Shown: piece after piece, positions 26,006 through 33,656 of the stretch
Position numbering within the stretch: the first letter of the stretch is position 1
How the letters are laid out: each line of letters opens with the position of its first letter
Assembly: GCA_023416135.1 (NCBI GenBank)
Contig: JAEZIF010000209.1
Span: 1 to 34,166, forward strand
Direction of reading: 5' to 3'
Length of the DNA: 34,166 bases
DNA from: Pseudomonadota bacterium
Lineage (GTDB): Bacteria > Pseudomonadota > Alphaproteobacteria > Reyranellales > Reyranellaceae
Position numbers and translations under genes: made by a program
Notes under the pieces: generated by a model
Database searches by the model: none
Told to the model about the DNA's origin: nothing
The model's input: the letters and a program-made list of their open reading frames with translations, nothing else

Positions 26006-26754
26006 AGGTCGTTGACGCCGGCTTCGCGGGCGATCGCTTCGGCCGCGGCGCGCGGATCGGCGGCCTGGTAGATCGGCCGTCCGACCACCAGGTTGGTGGC
26101 GCCGAGATCGACCGCCTGGCGCGGCGTCATCGCCCGCTTCTGGTCGTTGGCGGCGCTGCCGACGGGTCGGATGCCCGGCACCATCAGCACGAAGTCGGGC
26201 CCGCATTGCTTGCGCAGGGCCGCGATCTCGTGCGGCGAGCAGATCACCCCGTCGAGGCCGCTTGCATGCGCCAGGGCGGCCAGCCGCAGCACCTGATCCG
26301 ACGGATCGGCATTGACGCCTGTCGCCTCGAGGTCCGAACGATCGAGCGAGGTGAGCACCGTCACGCCGAGCAGCTTGGGGCGCGGCACGCTGTGCCTGGC
26401 GGCCTGCGTTCCGACCTCCTCGACTGCCGCCCTCATCATCTCGCGGCCGCCGCCGGCATGGATGGTGATGAAAGTCGGTGCGAGCTCGACCACGGCACGG
26501 ATGCCACCGGCGACGGTGTTGGGAATGTCATGCAGCTTGAGATCGAGGAAGAAGCCGACCCCCGTAGCGCGCACCGGCGTCGGAAACGCGTAGCGCACGC
26601 CCGGCGCGCCGTGCGCCAGGAAGAACTCCAGCCCCAGCTTGATGCCGCCGACCGCGGGCCTGGGGCCGCCGGCAATGGACTGGATCAGCTTGGTGGCTTG
26701 CGCGAGATCGATCGTGTCGACGCCGCAGTAAATGGGGTTGGCGCGGGTCTTCAT
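26002..26754 (-). CDS. pyrF: Orotidine 5'-phosphate decarboxylase
   Basis: Performs the last step of de novo UMP synthesis, OMP to UMP plus CO2. The 250-aa protein shows the family signature DLKLHDIPNT with the catalytic Lys/Asp, the N-terminal substrate aspartate in YCGVDT, and the phosphate-binding VPGIRP and LVVGRPIYQA. The first strand reads GVDT where ALDT is more usual, with the aspartate kept. It overlaps trpF by GTGA. The 118 bp between it and glpK (26755-26872) contain no gene; a 14-bp palindrome GACGGCATGCCGTC lies at 26834-26847. Confidence 0.95.
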   Translation of the reverse strand: MKTRANPIYCGVDTIDLAQATKLIQSIAGGPRPAVGGIKLGLEFFLAHGAPGVRYAFPTPVRATGVGFFLDLKLHDIPNTVAGGIRAVVELAPTFITIHAGGGREMMRAAVEEVGTQAARHSVPRPKLLGVTVLTSLDRSDLEATGVNADPSDQVLRLAALAHASGLDGVICSPHEIAALRKQCGPDFVLMVPGIRPVGSAANDQKRAMTPRQAVDLGATNLVVGRPIYQAADPRAAAEAIAREAGVNDL

Positions 26755-26872
26755 GGCGGGCGCAACCTAATGGCCGAGGTCTTGCCGAGCAAGCGCTCCC
26801 TGTTCGACATGAAAGGCGCGCGACGTACGGCAAGACGGCATGCCGTCGACCATGGCGATTGTCGGCGTAGCG

Positions 26873-28357
26873 TCAGGAACTGCGCACGCGGCGCACGGCA
26901 TCCTTCCAGCCGGCGTAGCGGCGGTCGCGCGAGGCGGCGTTCTCGGCCGGGCGGAAGGCGCGGTCGAGCGCCCATGTCTCCGCCAACGCTTCGAGCGAGG
27001 ACCACAGGCCCGCCTGCAAGCCGGCCAGGAAGGCCGCGCCCAAGGCCGTGGTCTCGGTCACCACCGGCCGTTCGACGGGCACGGCCACGGTGTCGGCCAG
27101 GCGCTGCATCAAGGGATCGTTCACCACCATGCCGCCATCGACGCGCAATTCGTCGATCTGGGCGCCGTCGCCGCGCATGGCCTCGACCAGGTCGCGCGTC
27201 TGGAAGCACACCGAATCGAGCGTCGCCGCGGCGATCTCGGCCGGACCGGTGTCGCGCGTCAATCCGAGCAGCGCGCCTCGGGCCCCGGCATCCCAGTACG
27301 GCGCACCCAGGCCGACAAAGGCCGGCACCATGTAGACGCCGTGGTCGGCCTTGGCGTGGGCGGCGACCTGCTCGACGTCGCTCGACTTGGCGATCAGATG
27401 CAGTCCGTCGCGCAGCCATTGCACCGCGGCGCCGGCCACGAAGATGCTGCCCTCCAGCGCATAGGTGCGCCGCCCGCCGAGCTGATAGGCGATGGTGGTG
27501 AGCAGGCGATTGTGCGAGCGGACCGCGATGGTGCCGGTGTTCAGGAGCGCAAAGCATCCGGTGCCGTAGGTCGCCTTGACCATGCCGGGCTTCACGCAGG
27601 CCTGGCCGACGGTCGCCGCCTGCTGGTCGCCCGCCATGCCCAGCACCGGGACCGGCACGCCGAGAATGTCGGCCGTGGCGACGCCGAGTTCGCCTGAACA
27701 GTCGACGACCTTGGGCAACAAGGGCGCCGGCACGCCGAGCAGCTTCAGCAAGCCGGCATCCCAATCGCCCGTGTGGATGTCGAGCAGCAGGCTGCGGCTG
27801 GCATTGGTGGCGTCGCTCGCATGCACCTTGCCGCCGGTGAGCCGCCACAGCAGGAAGCATTCGATGGTGCCGGCCGCCAGTGCGCCCTTCTCTGCCGCGG
27901 CGCGGCTGCCGGCGACCTGATCGAGGATCCAGGCGATCTTGGTGCCGGAAAAATACGGATCCAGGATCAGGCCGGTCTTCGCCGTGATCTCGCCTTCGTG
28001 GCCCGCCCGCTTCAGCGCCTCGCAGCGGTCGGCGGTGCGGCGGTCCTGCCAGACAATGGCATTGTGGATCGGCTTGCCCGTGCCGCGGTCCCACACCACC
28101 GTGGTCTCGCGCTGGTTGGTGATGCCGATGCCGGCCAGCGCCTTGGCCTCGAGCCTGGCCTTGGCCAAGGCGCCGCGGCAGACCTCGACAGTGGCCGACC
28201 AGATCTCCTCGGCGTCGTGCTCGACCCAGCCGGGCCGAGGAAAGATCTGCGGCAGTTCCCGCTGCGCCGACGCTACCGGCCGGCCGGCGGCGTCGAACAC
28301 GATGGCGCGGGTGCTGGTGGTGCCCTGGTCGATGGCGAGGATGTGCTTGGCGGCCAT
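26873..28357 (-). CDS. glpK: Glycerol kinase
   Basis: Phosphorylates glycerol to glycerol-3-phosphate. The 494-aa FGGY-family kinase has the N-terminal phosphate-binding DQGTTSTRAIVFD, TNQRETTVVWDR, the ATP-binding GTGCFALLNTG and the C-terminal DGGMVVNDPLMQRLAD. The motifs RKTG-like WLLDQV region and YWDAGARGALLGLTR confirm glycerol rather than xylulose kinase. No glpF, glpD or regulator is near, so it is probably transcribed alone or with its neighbours. It begins 32 bp before the polyprenyl synthase stop region on the same strand. Confidence 0.96.
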   Translation of the reverse strand: MAAKHILAIDQGTTSTRAIVFDAAGRPVASAQRELPQIFPRPGWVEHDAEEIWSATVEVCRGALAKARLEAKALAGIGITNQRETTVVWDRGTGKPIHNAIVWQDRRTADRCEALKRAGHEGEITAKTGLILDPYFSGTKIAWILDQVAGSRAAAEKGALAAGTIECFLLWRLTGGKVHASDATNASRSLLLDIHTGDWDAGLLKLLGVPAPLLPKVVDCSGELGVATADILGVPVPVLGMAGDQQAATVGQACVKPGMVKATYGTGCFALLNTGTIAVRSHNRLLTTIAYQLGGRRTYALEGSIFVAGAAVQWLRDGLHLIAKSSDVEQVAAHAKADHGVYMVPAFVGLGAPYWDAGARGALLGLTRDTGPAEIAAATLDSVCFQTRDLVEAMRGDGAQIDELRVDGGMVVNDPLMQRLADTVAVPVERPVVTETTALGAAFLAGLQAGLWSSLEALAETWALDRAFRPAENAASRDRRYAGWKDAVRRVRSS

Positions 28358-28389
28358 CCCCGGTTCTTAGCAGGTTTCGAGGCGCCCGC

Positions 28390-29409
28390 TCAGTGCGCGC
28401 GGGCGATGGCGAAGTCGACCGCTTCCAGCAGGGCAACCTTGAGCGGCTTGTCGGGGAACAGCCCCAGCGCATCGCGCGCCATGGCGCCGTAATGGCGGGC
28501 TCGTTCGAACGTGTCGGCGATGGCGCCATGGCGGTCGAGCAGCACCATGGCATGCTCGAGGTCGCCATCGCGCTGGTCGAGCTTCTCGATCGTGCGCTTC
28601 CAGAACTCGCGCTCGACGGTGCGGCCGCGCAGGAAGGCCAGGATCATCGGCAGAGTGATCTTGCCCTCGCGGAAATCGTCGCCCACGGTCTTCCCGAGCG
28701 TGGCCTCGCGACCGGCATAGTCGAGGGCGTCGTCGACGAGCTGGAAGGCGATGCCGAGATTCATGCCGAAGCTTTCGAGCGCCACCCGCTCGGGCCCGTC
28801 GCGGCCGGCCACCATGGCGCCGACCTCGGCGGCCGCGGCGAACAGCTTGGCAGTCTTGGCCTTGATGACCTCGAGATAGGTCGCCTCCGGCGTGCTGGTA
28901 TCGCGCTGGCTGACGAGCTGCAGCACCTCGCCCTCGGCGATGGTGGAGGAGGCGCGCGACAGCACGCCCAGAATATCGAGCGAGCCCACGTCGACCATCA
29001 ATTCGAAGGAGCGCGTGAACAGGAAATCGCCGACCAGCACGGAGGCCTTGTCGCCCCAGACGGCGTTGGCCGACGGTTTACCGCGTCGCAGCGCGCTGAC
29101 ATCGACCACGTCGTCGTGCAGCAGGGTGGCGGAGTGGATGAACTCCACGCAGGTCGCGAGCTTGATGTGACGATCGTCGCCGCCGGCGTAGCCGCACAGC
29201 CGCGCTGCCGCGACGGTGAGCAACGGCCGCATGCGCTTGCCGCCGGCGCCGACCAGATGATTGGCGAGCTCGGGAATGAGCGCCACCGGTGAACGCATGC
29301 GCGCCAGGATCTCGCGATCGACCTGCGCCATGTCGTCGGCGCAAAGCGAAAGCAGCGGTTCCAGGCTCGGCGCCTTGCGCTTGCCTTCGAGGGTGACGAC
29401 AGTTGCCAT
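28390..29409 (-). CDS. ispB: Long-chain polyprenyl diphosphate synthase (octa/decaprenyl type)
   Basis: Extends farnesyl or geranylgeranyl diphosphate with IPP to make the ubiquinone side chain. The 339-aa protein has both aspartate-rich motifs, LLHDDVVD (D99, D100, D103) and LVDDALD (D226, D227, D230), and the IPP-binding GGKRMRP. The residue five before the first motif is alanine (A94), not aromatic, which fits a long-chain product. Alphaproteobacterial quinones are usually Q-10, so decaprenyl is likely but not provable here. ATG 29409 is chosen over the longer upstream frame because similarity starts after it. It is divergent from the methyltransferase across 54 bp. Confidence 0.93.
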   Translation of the reverse strand: MATVVTLEGKRKAPSLEPLLSLCADDMAQVDREILARMRSPVALIPELANHLVGAGGKRMRPLLTVAAARLCGYAGGDDRHIKLATCVEFIHSATLLHDDVVDVSALRRGKPSANAVWGDKASVLVGDFLFTRSFELMVDVGSLDILGVLSRASSTIAEGEVLQLVSQRDTSTPEATYLEVIKAKTAKLFAAAAEVGAMVAGRDGPERVALESFGMNLGIAFQLVDDALDYAGREATLGKTVGDDFREGKITLPMILAFLRGRTVEREFWKRTIEKLDQRDGDLEHAMVLLDRHGAIADTFERARHYGAMARDALGLFPDKPLKVALLEAVDFAIARAH

Positions 29410-29463
29410 GCCGTGAGAATACTCGCCGAACCAAGTCTGGTTGTTGCGACACGATGTCGTGAC
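29410..29463. promoter_or_regulatory. Divergent promoter region with two dyads
   Basis: This 54-bp gap between divergent ispB and the methyltransferase holds two close inverted repeats: AACCA-4 nt-TGGTT (29429-29442) and CGACA-3 nt-TGTCG (29447-29459). In so short a gap the two promoters must overlap, so these could be operator half-sites or parts of them. Confidence 0.3.
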
Positions 29464-30201
29464 ATGATGGCCGATATGGAAGGGACTTTGACCAACGACG
29501 CCCTGCTGGGGGCTCGCATACAACTGTTACAACCTTCCCGCGGCTATCGCGTCGCCGTCGACGCCGTGTTGCTGGCGGCAGCGGTGGATGCCACGCCCGG
29601 GCAGCGCATTCTCGACCTCGGCGCCGGCGTCGGGGCGGTCGGCCTCTGCCTGGCCGCCCGGCTCGCGGGCTGCAGCATCGTCGGCATCGAGCTGCAGGCG
29701 GGCCTGGCCGAGCTCGCCGAACGGAATGCCAGCCTCAACGGCATGGCCGACCGCGTGCGAACGATCGTTCATGACCTGGCCAAACCGCTGCCGGCCGATC
29801 TAGGCCGCTTCGACCATGTCGTGACCAACCCGCCCTATCTCGCCGCCGCGGTCGCCGATCCCTCGCCGGACCGGTCCAAGGCACTGGCGACCGTCGAATC
29901 CAGCGCCGGCCTGGCGCGCTGGCTGGCGGTGGCGACGGCCGCGATTGAACCTGCAGGCAGCCTGATCGTCATCCATCGCAGCGACCGTCTGGACGAGCTT
30001 CTCGGCCATCTCGGAGATGTCGGCTGGGGCGACGTCACGGTGAAGCGCCTGCCGCCAGCCGCGCGCATCCTGATACGCGCCCGCCGGGCCGATCGCCCGA
30101 CGCGGCGCGACGCGCCACCGCTCACGCTGCACCGGCCGGGCGGCGGCTACACCGACGAAGCGGAGGCCATCCTGCGCCACGCTGCCCCGCTTGCCTTCTG
30201 A
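29464..30201 (+). CDS. TrmN6-like methyltransferase
   Basis: A 245-aa Rossmann-fold SAM-dependent methyltransferase. The SAM-binding motif I DLGAGVGAVGL is at about 51-61, and the amino-methyltransferase motif NPPY at 122-125. NPPY marks enzymes that methylate exocyclic amines of nucleobases or glutamine side chains. The N-terminal LLGARIQLLQPSRGYRVAVDAVLLAA is typical of the tRNA1(Val) A37-N6 methyltransferase family (YfiC/TrmN6); the tRNA substrate is inferred. Three close in-frame ATGs (29464, 29467, 29476) without a clear Shine-Dalgarno leave the exact start open. The S49 peptidase gene follows after 24 bp. Confidence 0.85.
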   Translation: MMADMEGTLTNDALLGARIQLLQPSRGYRVAVDAVLLAAAVDATPGQRILDLGAGVGAVGLCLAARLAGCSIVGIELQAGLAELAERNASLNGMADRVRTIVHDLAKPLPADLGRFDHVVTNPPYLAAAVADPSPDRSKALATVESSAGLARWLAVATAAIEPAGSLIVIHRSDRLDELLGHLGDVGWGDVTVKRLPPAARILIRARRADRPTRRDAPPLTLHRPGGGYTDEAEAILRHAAPLAF

Positions 30202-30225
30202 GGTCGCCGCGAGGACATTGCCACC

Positions 30226-31068
30226 ATGTTCGCTTGGCTCAAGGACCGCTTCCGTCGTGGCCCCGTCGTTCCAGTCGTTCGCCTCTCAGGGGTCATCGCC
30301 TCGGGCGGCCTCTTGGGCAGTCGCGGACTTTCGATCGAGGGCGTGGCGCCGCTCTTGAAGCGCGCCTTCGACATGCGCGGCGCCAAGGCGGTCGCGCTCG
30401 CCATCAACTCGCCCGGCGGCTCGCCGGTGCAGTCGGCGCTGATCGGCCAGCGCATCCGCCTGCTGGCGGCCGAGAAGGACGTGAAGGTGATCGCCTTCGT
30501 CGAGGACGTTGCGGCTTCGGGCGGCTATTGGCTCGCCTGCGCCGCTGACGAGATCATCGTCGACCCCAGCTCGATCGTGGGCTCGATCGGCGTGATCAGC
30601 GCGGGCTTCGGCTTCCAGGACCTGATCGCCCGCATCGGTGTCGAACGCCGCATGCACACCTCGGGCGAGCGCAAGTCGATGCTCGACCCCTTCCGGCCGG
30701 AGAGGCCCGAGGACGTCGAGCGCCTGCACCGCCTGCAGGCCGAGATCCACGACGGCTTCAAGGACTGGGTGCGCGAGCGCCGCGCCGGCAGACTGAAGGC
30801 CGAGGAGGCGACGCTGTTCAGCGGCGAGTTCTGGACCGGCAAACGCGGATTGGAGCTCGGCCTGGTCGATGGGACGGGCGAGCTGCGCGCCACGCTGCAG
30901 GCGCGTTACGGCGCCAAGGTGCATCTGCCGGTGATCGGGCCGCGTCGCCGTCTGCTGTCGCGTTTCGGGCTCGGCACATCGGTTGGCGGAACGGGAGTCG
31001 ACGCCATCGGGCCTGCGACGTTGGCAGCGATCGAGGAGCGCCTACACTGGCAGCGGTTCGGACTATAG
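30226..31068 (+). CDS. S49 family serine peptidase (SppA/SohB-like)
   Basis: A 280-aa ClpP/crotonase-fold peptidase. The S49 Ser-Lys dyad is S98 in DVAASGGYWLA and K150 in SGERKSMLDPF. INSPGGSPVQS (oxyanion region) precedes them, and SIVGSIGVISAGF lies between. It contains one S49 domain, as in SohB and archaeal SppA, not the tandem form of E. coli SppA. No clear N-terminal membrane segment is seen (it starts MFAWLKDRFRRG), so location is uncertain. The family degrades signal peptides or membrane protein fragments; the substrate here is unknown. Confidence 0.9.
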   Translation: MFAWLKDRFRRGPVVPVVRLSGVIASGGLLGSRGLSIEGVAPLLKRAFDMRGAKAVALAINSPGGSPVQSALIGQRIRLLAAEKDVKVIAFVEDVAASGGYWLACAADEIIVDPSSIVGSIGVISAGFGFQDLIARIGVERRMHTSGERKSMLDPFRPERPEDVERLHRLQAEIHDGFKDWVRERRAGRLKAEEATLFSGEFWTGKRGLELGLVDGTGELRATLQARYGAKVHLPVIGPRRRLLSRFGLGTSVGGTGVDAIGPATLAAIEERLHWQRFGL

Positions 31069-31077
31069 GAACAGGCG

Positions 31078-31530
31078 ATGAAACTCCTCAGCCCGGTGCA
31101 TCCCGACGACATGGCAGCCGTTCGAACCTGGTTCGAAACGCTCGCCAGGCATTGCCGCGACGTCGACTACGCGGGAGCACGACCGATCTTCGCCGAAGAC
31201 ATGATCGCCTTCGGCACCTTCACCGACTTCATGACCGGCCGCGATCTCGCCGAGCAGAAGCAGTGGCGCAACGTCTGGGGTACCATCCGCAACTTCCGCT
31301 ACGACCTCGGCAAGATCGAAGCCATCGTCTCGGCCGACCGGTTGACGGCGATCGGCATGGCGGTCTGGCAATCCGACGGCTTCCATCCCAACGGCGACCG
31401 CTTCGACCGGCCGGGCCGCACCACGGTGACGCTCGGCCGCAAGGAGATCGGCGATCCGTTCATCGCCACACATACGCACATGTCGCTGTTCCGCGGCACG
31501 CCGGAACGGAGCTACGGGAACTTCGGCTAA
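31078..31530 (+). CDS. NTF2/SnoaL-like domain protein
   Basis: A 150-aa protein that looks like a single NTF2-like (SnoaL/DUF4440) cone fold: a helical N-terminus (AAVRTWFETLARHCRDVDYAGARPIFAEDMIAF), then alternating strands (KIEAIVSADRLTAIGMAVWQS) and FDRPGRTTVTLGRK. Members serve as small enzymes or ligand-binding proteins. No catalytic set can be named with confidence, although several His and Asp residues line the predicted pocket. It begins 9 bp after the S49 gene (AGGAA-like purines before the ATG). Its TAA stop overlaps the opposing carbamoylase stop (31527-31530). Confidence 0.75.
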   Translation: MKLLSPVHPDDMAAVRTWFETLARHCRDVDYAGARPIFAEDMIAFGTFTDFMTGRDLAEQKQWRNVWGTIRNFRYDLGKIEAIVSADRLTAIGMAVWQSDGFHPNGDRFDRPGRTTVTLGRKEIGDPFIATHTHMSLFRGTPERSYGNFG

Positions 31531-32477
31531 CTGTCGTCGCGATAGCCAGGATCCATCGCGCCCTTGCGCTCGACGATCATGCGATACTGGTCGGGCTGGC
31601 GGTGGACGGCGAAATTGAAGGTCGTGCGCTTGTAGCTTTGGCCGGCGTCGAGATCGCAGCGATGCACCACCAGTTCGTCGGCTTCACCGCCGGCGCGCGC
31701 CACGACCTTGCCCGAGGGCGCCACGATCATCGAGTCGGCGAGCGAAGGCACGCCCTCCTCGCTGCCGCCCTTGGCCACGCCCACGACCCAGGTCCCGTTC
31801 TGGTAGGCGCCGGCCTGCATGGAGAGCTGGTTGTGGAACCAGGAATGCTCGTCGTGGTCGGGCGACGGCGCGTTATGCAGGGGCGTGTTGTAGCCCAGCA
31901 GCACCATCTCGACGTTCTGCAGGCCCATGACGCGGTAGGTCTCGGGCCAGCGCCGGTCGTTGCAGATGCACATGCCCATGTTGCCGCCGAACGCCTTGAA
32001 CACCTGGAAGCCGAGATTGCCGACCTCGAAGTAGCGCTTCTCCAGGTGCTGGAACGGCCGCTCGGGCTCGTGCTCGGAATGGCCCGGCAGATGGACCTTG
32101 CGATACTTGCCGACGATCTCGCCGTCGCGCTCGACCAGGATCGACGTGTTGAAGCGGCGAACCCGTGCGTTCTCGTTGGCAAGTTCGGCGTATCCCAGGC
32201 AGAAGCCCATCGCCAGTCGCTTGGCCTCGGTGAAGAGCGGCGCCGTCTCGTTCGACGGCATCTCCTGCTCGAAGAAGGCATCGATCTCGGCCTGATCGGT
32301 CATCCACCAGCGCGGAAAGAACGTGGTCAGCGTGAGCTCCGGAAAGACCACCAGTTCGCAGCCCATGCGCTTGGCCTCGCGCAGATGCGCGATCAGCCGC
32401 TCGACCACGTCGCGGCGCGTGTGGCTGCGCTGGATCGGGCCCATTTGCGCGGCGCCCACGGTCAGAAAACGCGTCAT
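31527..32477 (-). CDS. N-carbamoyl-D-amino acid hydrolase (D-carbamoylase)
   Basis: A nitrilase-superfamily amidohydrolase of 316 aa, matching the 304-aa Agrobacterium D-carbamoylases that release D-amino acids, CO2 and ammonia from N-carbamoyl-D-amino acids. The catalytic triad is in the same numbered positions as in the characterised enzyme: E47 (FPELTLTTFFPRW), K127 (YRKVHLPGHSEHE) and C172 (ICNDRRWPE). No hydantoinase gene is in the window, so its source of substrate is unknown. AGGG-like purines lie before ATG 32477. Confidence 0.9.
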   Translation of the reverse strand: MTRFLTVGAAQMGPIQRSHTRRDVVERLIAHLREAKRMGCELVVFPELTLTTFFPRWWMTDQAEIDAFFEQEMPSNETAPLFTEAKRLAMGFCLGYAELANENARVRRFNTSILVERDGEIVGKYRKVHLPGHSEHEPERPFQHLEKRYFEVGNLGFQVFKAFGGNMGMCICNDRRWPETYRVMGLQNVEMVLLGYNTPLHNAPSPDHDEHSWFHNQLSMQAGAYQNGTWVVGVAKGGSEEGVPSLADSMIVAPSGKVVARAGGEADELVVHRCDLDAGQSYKRTTFNFAVHRQPDQYRMIVERKGAMDPGYRDDS

Positions 32478-32526
32478 GTCACCCTCCGGCGGAAATTATC
32501 GCCGGTGACCATGCAAGGTCCAAGCC

Positions 32527-32828
32527 TTATGGCTCGGCAAGCTGCTTGTTGAGTGTCCCCAGGCCTTCTTTCGACGGGTGGCCTCGAGTGCACCGCTCTG
32601 CGAATTGCGCCAGAACATCAGGCCGGGCTACGGGCGGCATCGAGTGTGTCCAGCGGACACGGGCCGAGTGTCGTGCGTGCACGCCGATCGGCTTGTCGGC
32701 CAGTGACGCGATCTGGATGCGGACCGGCACAAGCTCGACTTGGCGGATGACGTCGACATGGCTGCCGACGCCGTCCGCTGCATGGCCGGGCAAGCCGAGC
32801 CGGGCGAGGCACCCGATCGCTCGGCACC
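32527..32828 (-). pseudogene. Probable decayed C-terminus of a LysR-type regulator
   Basis: The only gap of more than 300 bases (32478-32828) contains no intact gene. In one minus-strand frame that ends at TAA 32527, about 100 codons read like the last part of a LysR substrate-binding domain: GCLARLGLPGHAADG, then VELVPVRIQIASLADKPIGV, a basic HARHSARVR segment and LAQFAERC. No start codon, helix-turn-helix or upstream part is present, because the frame runs into the uronate dehydrogenase end. A GTGTCC/GGACAC hairpin (32646-32660) also lies here. The family assignment is by eye and tentative; otherwise the region is unexplained non-coding DNA. Confidence 0.4.
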
Positions 32829-33656
32829 TTACGGCCCTGCGCGCTTCACGTCGTTGGTGAACTCGTCGGCGCAGAAGGTGCCGCCCTGAAACAGATCGCC
32901 CACCGGGTTGGGGCCGATCTTGGCCTGCTCGGCCTCGGCATGGGCGCGGTGATCCTCGGCCCTGCCCTTGGGCCGGTAGCCCAGCGCGCGAGCGCGTGAA
33001 TTGTCCCACCAGGCCGCTTCATTGTCCGAGGCGCCGTAGAAAATCTCGAACCGGATGTCGGGATGATCGAGGCCGATGCCGATCAGCTGCACGATGTCCT
33101 CGGGCGAGATCCAGATCGACAGCCGCCGTACATCGAGCGGCCGCGGGCCGACATTGCCGATGCGCAGGCAGGTCACGCTCATGCCGTGCTTGTCGGCATA
33201 GAGCGCCCCCAGCGCCTCGCCGAACGCCTTGCTGACGCCGTAGCGACTGTCGGGCCGCACCGTGACGTCGGTGCCGATCTTGCGCCTGCGCGGATAGAAG
33301 CCCACGGCATGGTTGGACGAGGCGAAGATCACGCGCTTGACGCCGGCCTGGCGTGCCGCTTCGAAGAGGTTGTAGCAGCCGATGATGTTGGCCTGCAGGA
33401 TGGCGTCCCACGGCCCCTCGACCGAGTAGCCGCCGAGATGGATCACGCCGTCGGCGCCCTTGACGGCGGCCGCCACCTCGTCCGGCCTGGTGAGATCGGC
33501 GGCGACGAAAGTCTCCGACGGCAGGAGGTCCTTGGGCTTCACCCTGTCGCTCAGCACCAGTCCCGGATACAGCGGCGCCAGCAGCGGCCGGATCATGGTG
33601 CCGACCCCGCCCGCGGCGCCGGTGAAGACGATGCGGCGCTGGCTAGCGTCGACCAT
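32829..33656 (-). CDS. udh: Uronate dehydrogenase (NAD-dependent SDR)
   Basis: Oxidises galacturonate or glucuronate to the aldarolactone, first step of the oxidative uronic acid pathway. The 275-aa extended SDR has the NAD-binding GAAGGVGTMI (13-22), HLGGYSVEGPW, S113 in FASSNHAVGFYP, and the catalytic YGVSK (Y139, K143). SNHAVGFYPR is distinctive of bacterial Udh. ATG 33656 with AGGAG upstream is within the last codons of the regulator gene, overlapping by 14 nt. A general NAD-dependent epimerase/dehydratase is the alternative. No lactonase or aldarate genes are in view. Confidence 0.85.
   Translation of the reverse strand: MVDASQRRIVFTGAAGGVGTMIRPLLAPLYPGLVLSDRVKPKDLLPSETFVAADLTRPDEVAAAVKGADGVIHLGGYSVEGPWDAILQANIIGCYNLFEAARQAGVKRVIFASSNHAVGFYPRRRKIGTDVTVRPDSRYGVSKAFGEALGALYADKHGMSVTCLRIGNVGPRPLDVRRLSIWISPEDIVQLIGIGLDHPDIRFEIFYGASDNEAAWWDNSRARALGYRPKGRAEDHRAHAEAEQAKIGPNPVGDLFQGGTFCADEFTNDVKRAGP

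Noticed and set aside
26755..26872. A 14-bp palindrome (GACGGCATGCCGTC, 26834-26847) as a regulatory site of pyrF
   Set aside because: It is the only signal in the gap, has no repeat elsewhere that I saw, and GC-rich palindromes of this size occur by chance. It is noted in the pyrF entry only.
32527..33009. A 160-codon minus-strand gene overlapping the end of udh
   Set aside because: Its first 60 codons are a mirror frame of udh with shadow-like composition. Only the part beyond udh looks protein-like, so it is reported as a possible LysR remnant instead.
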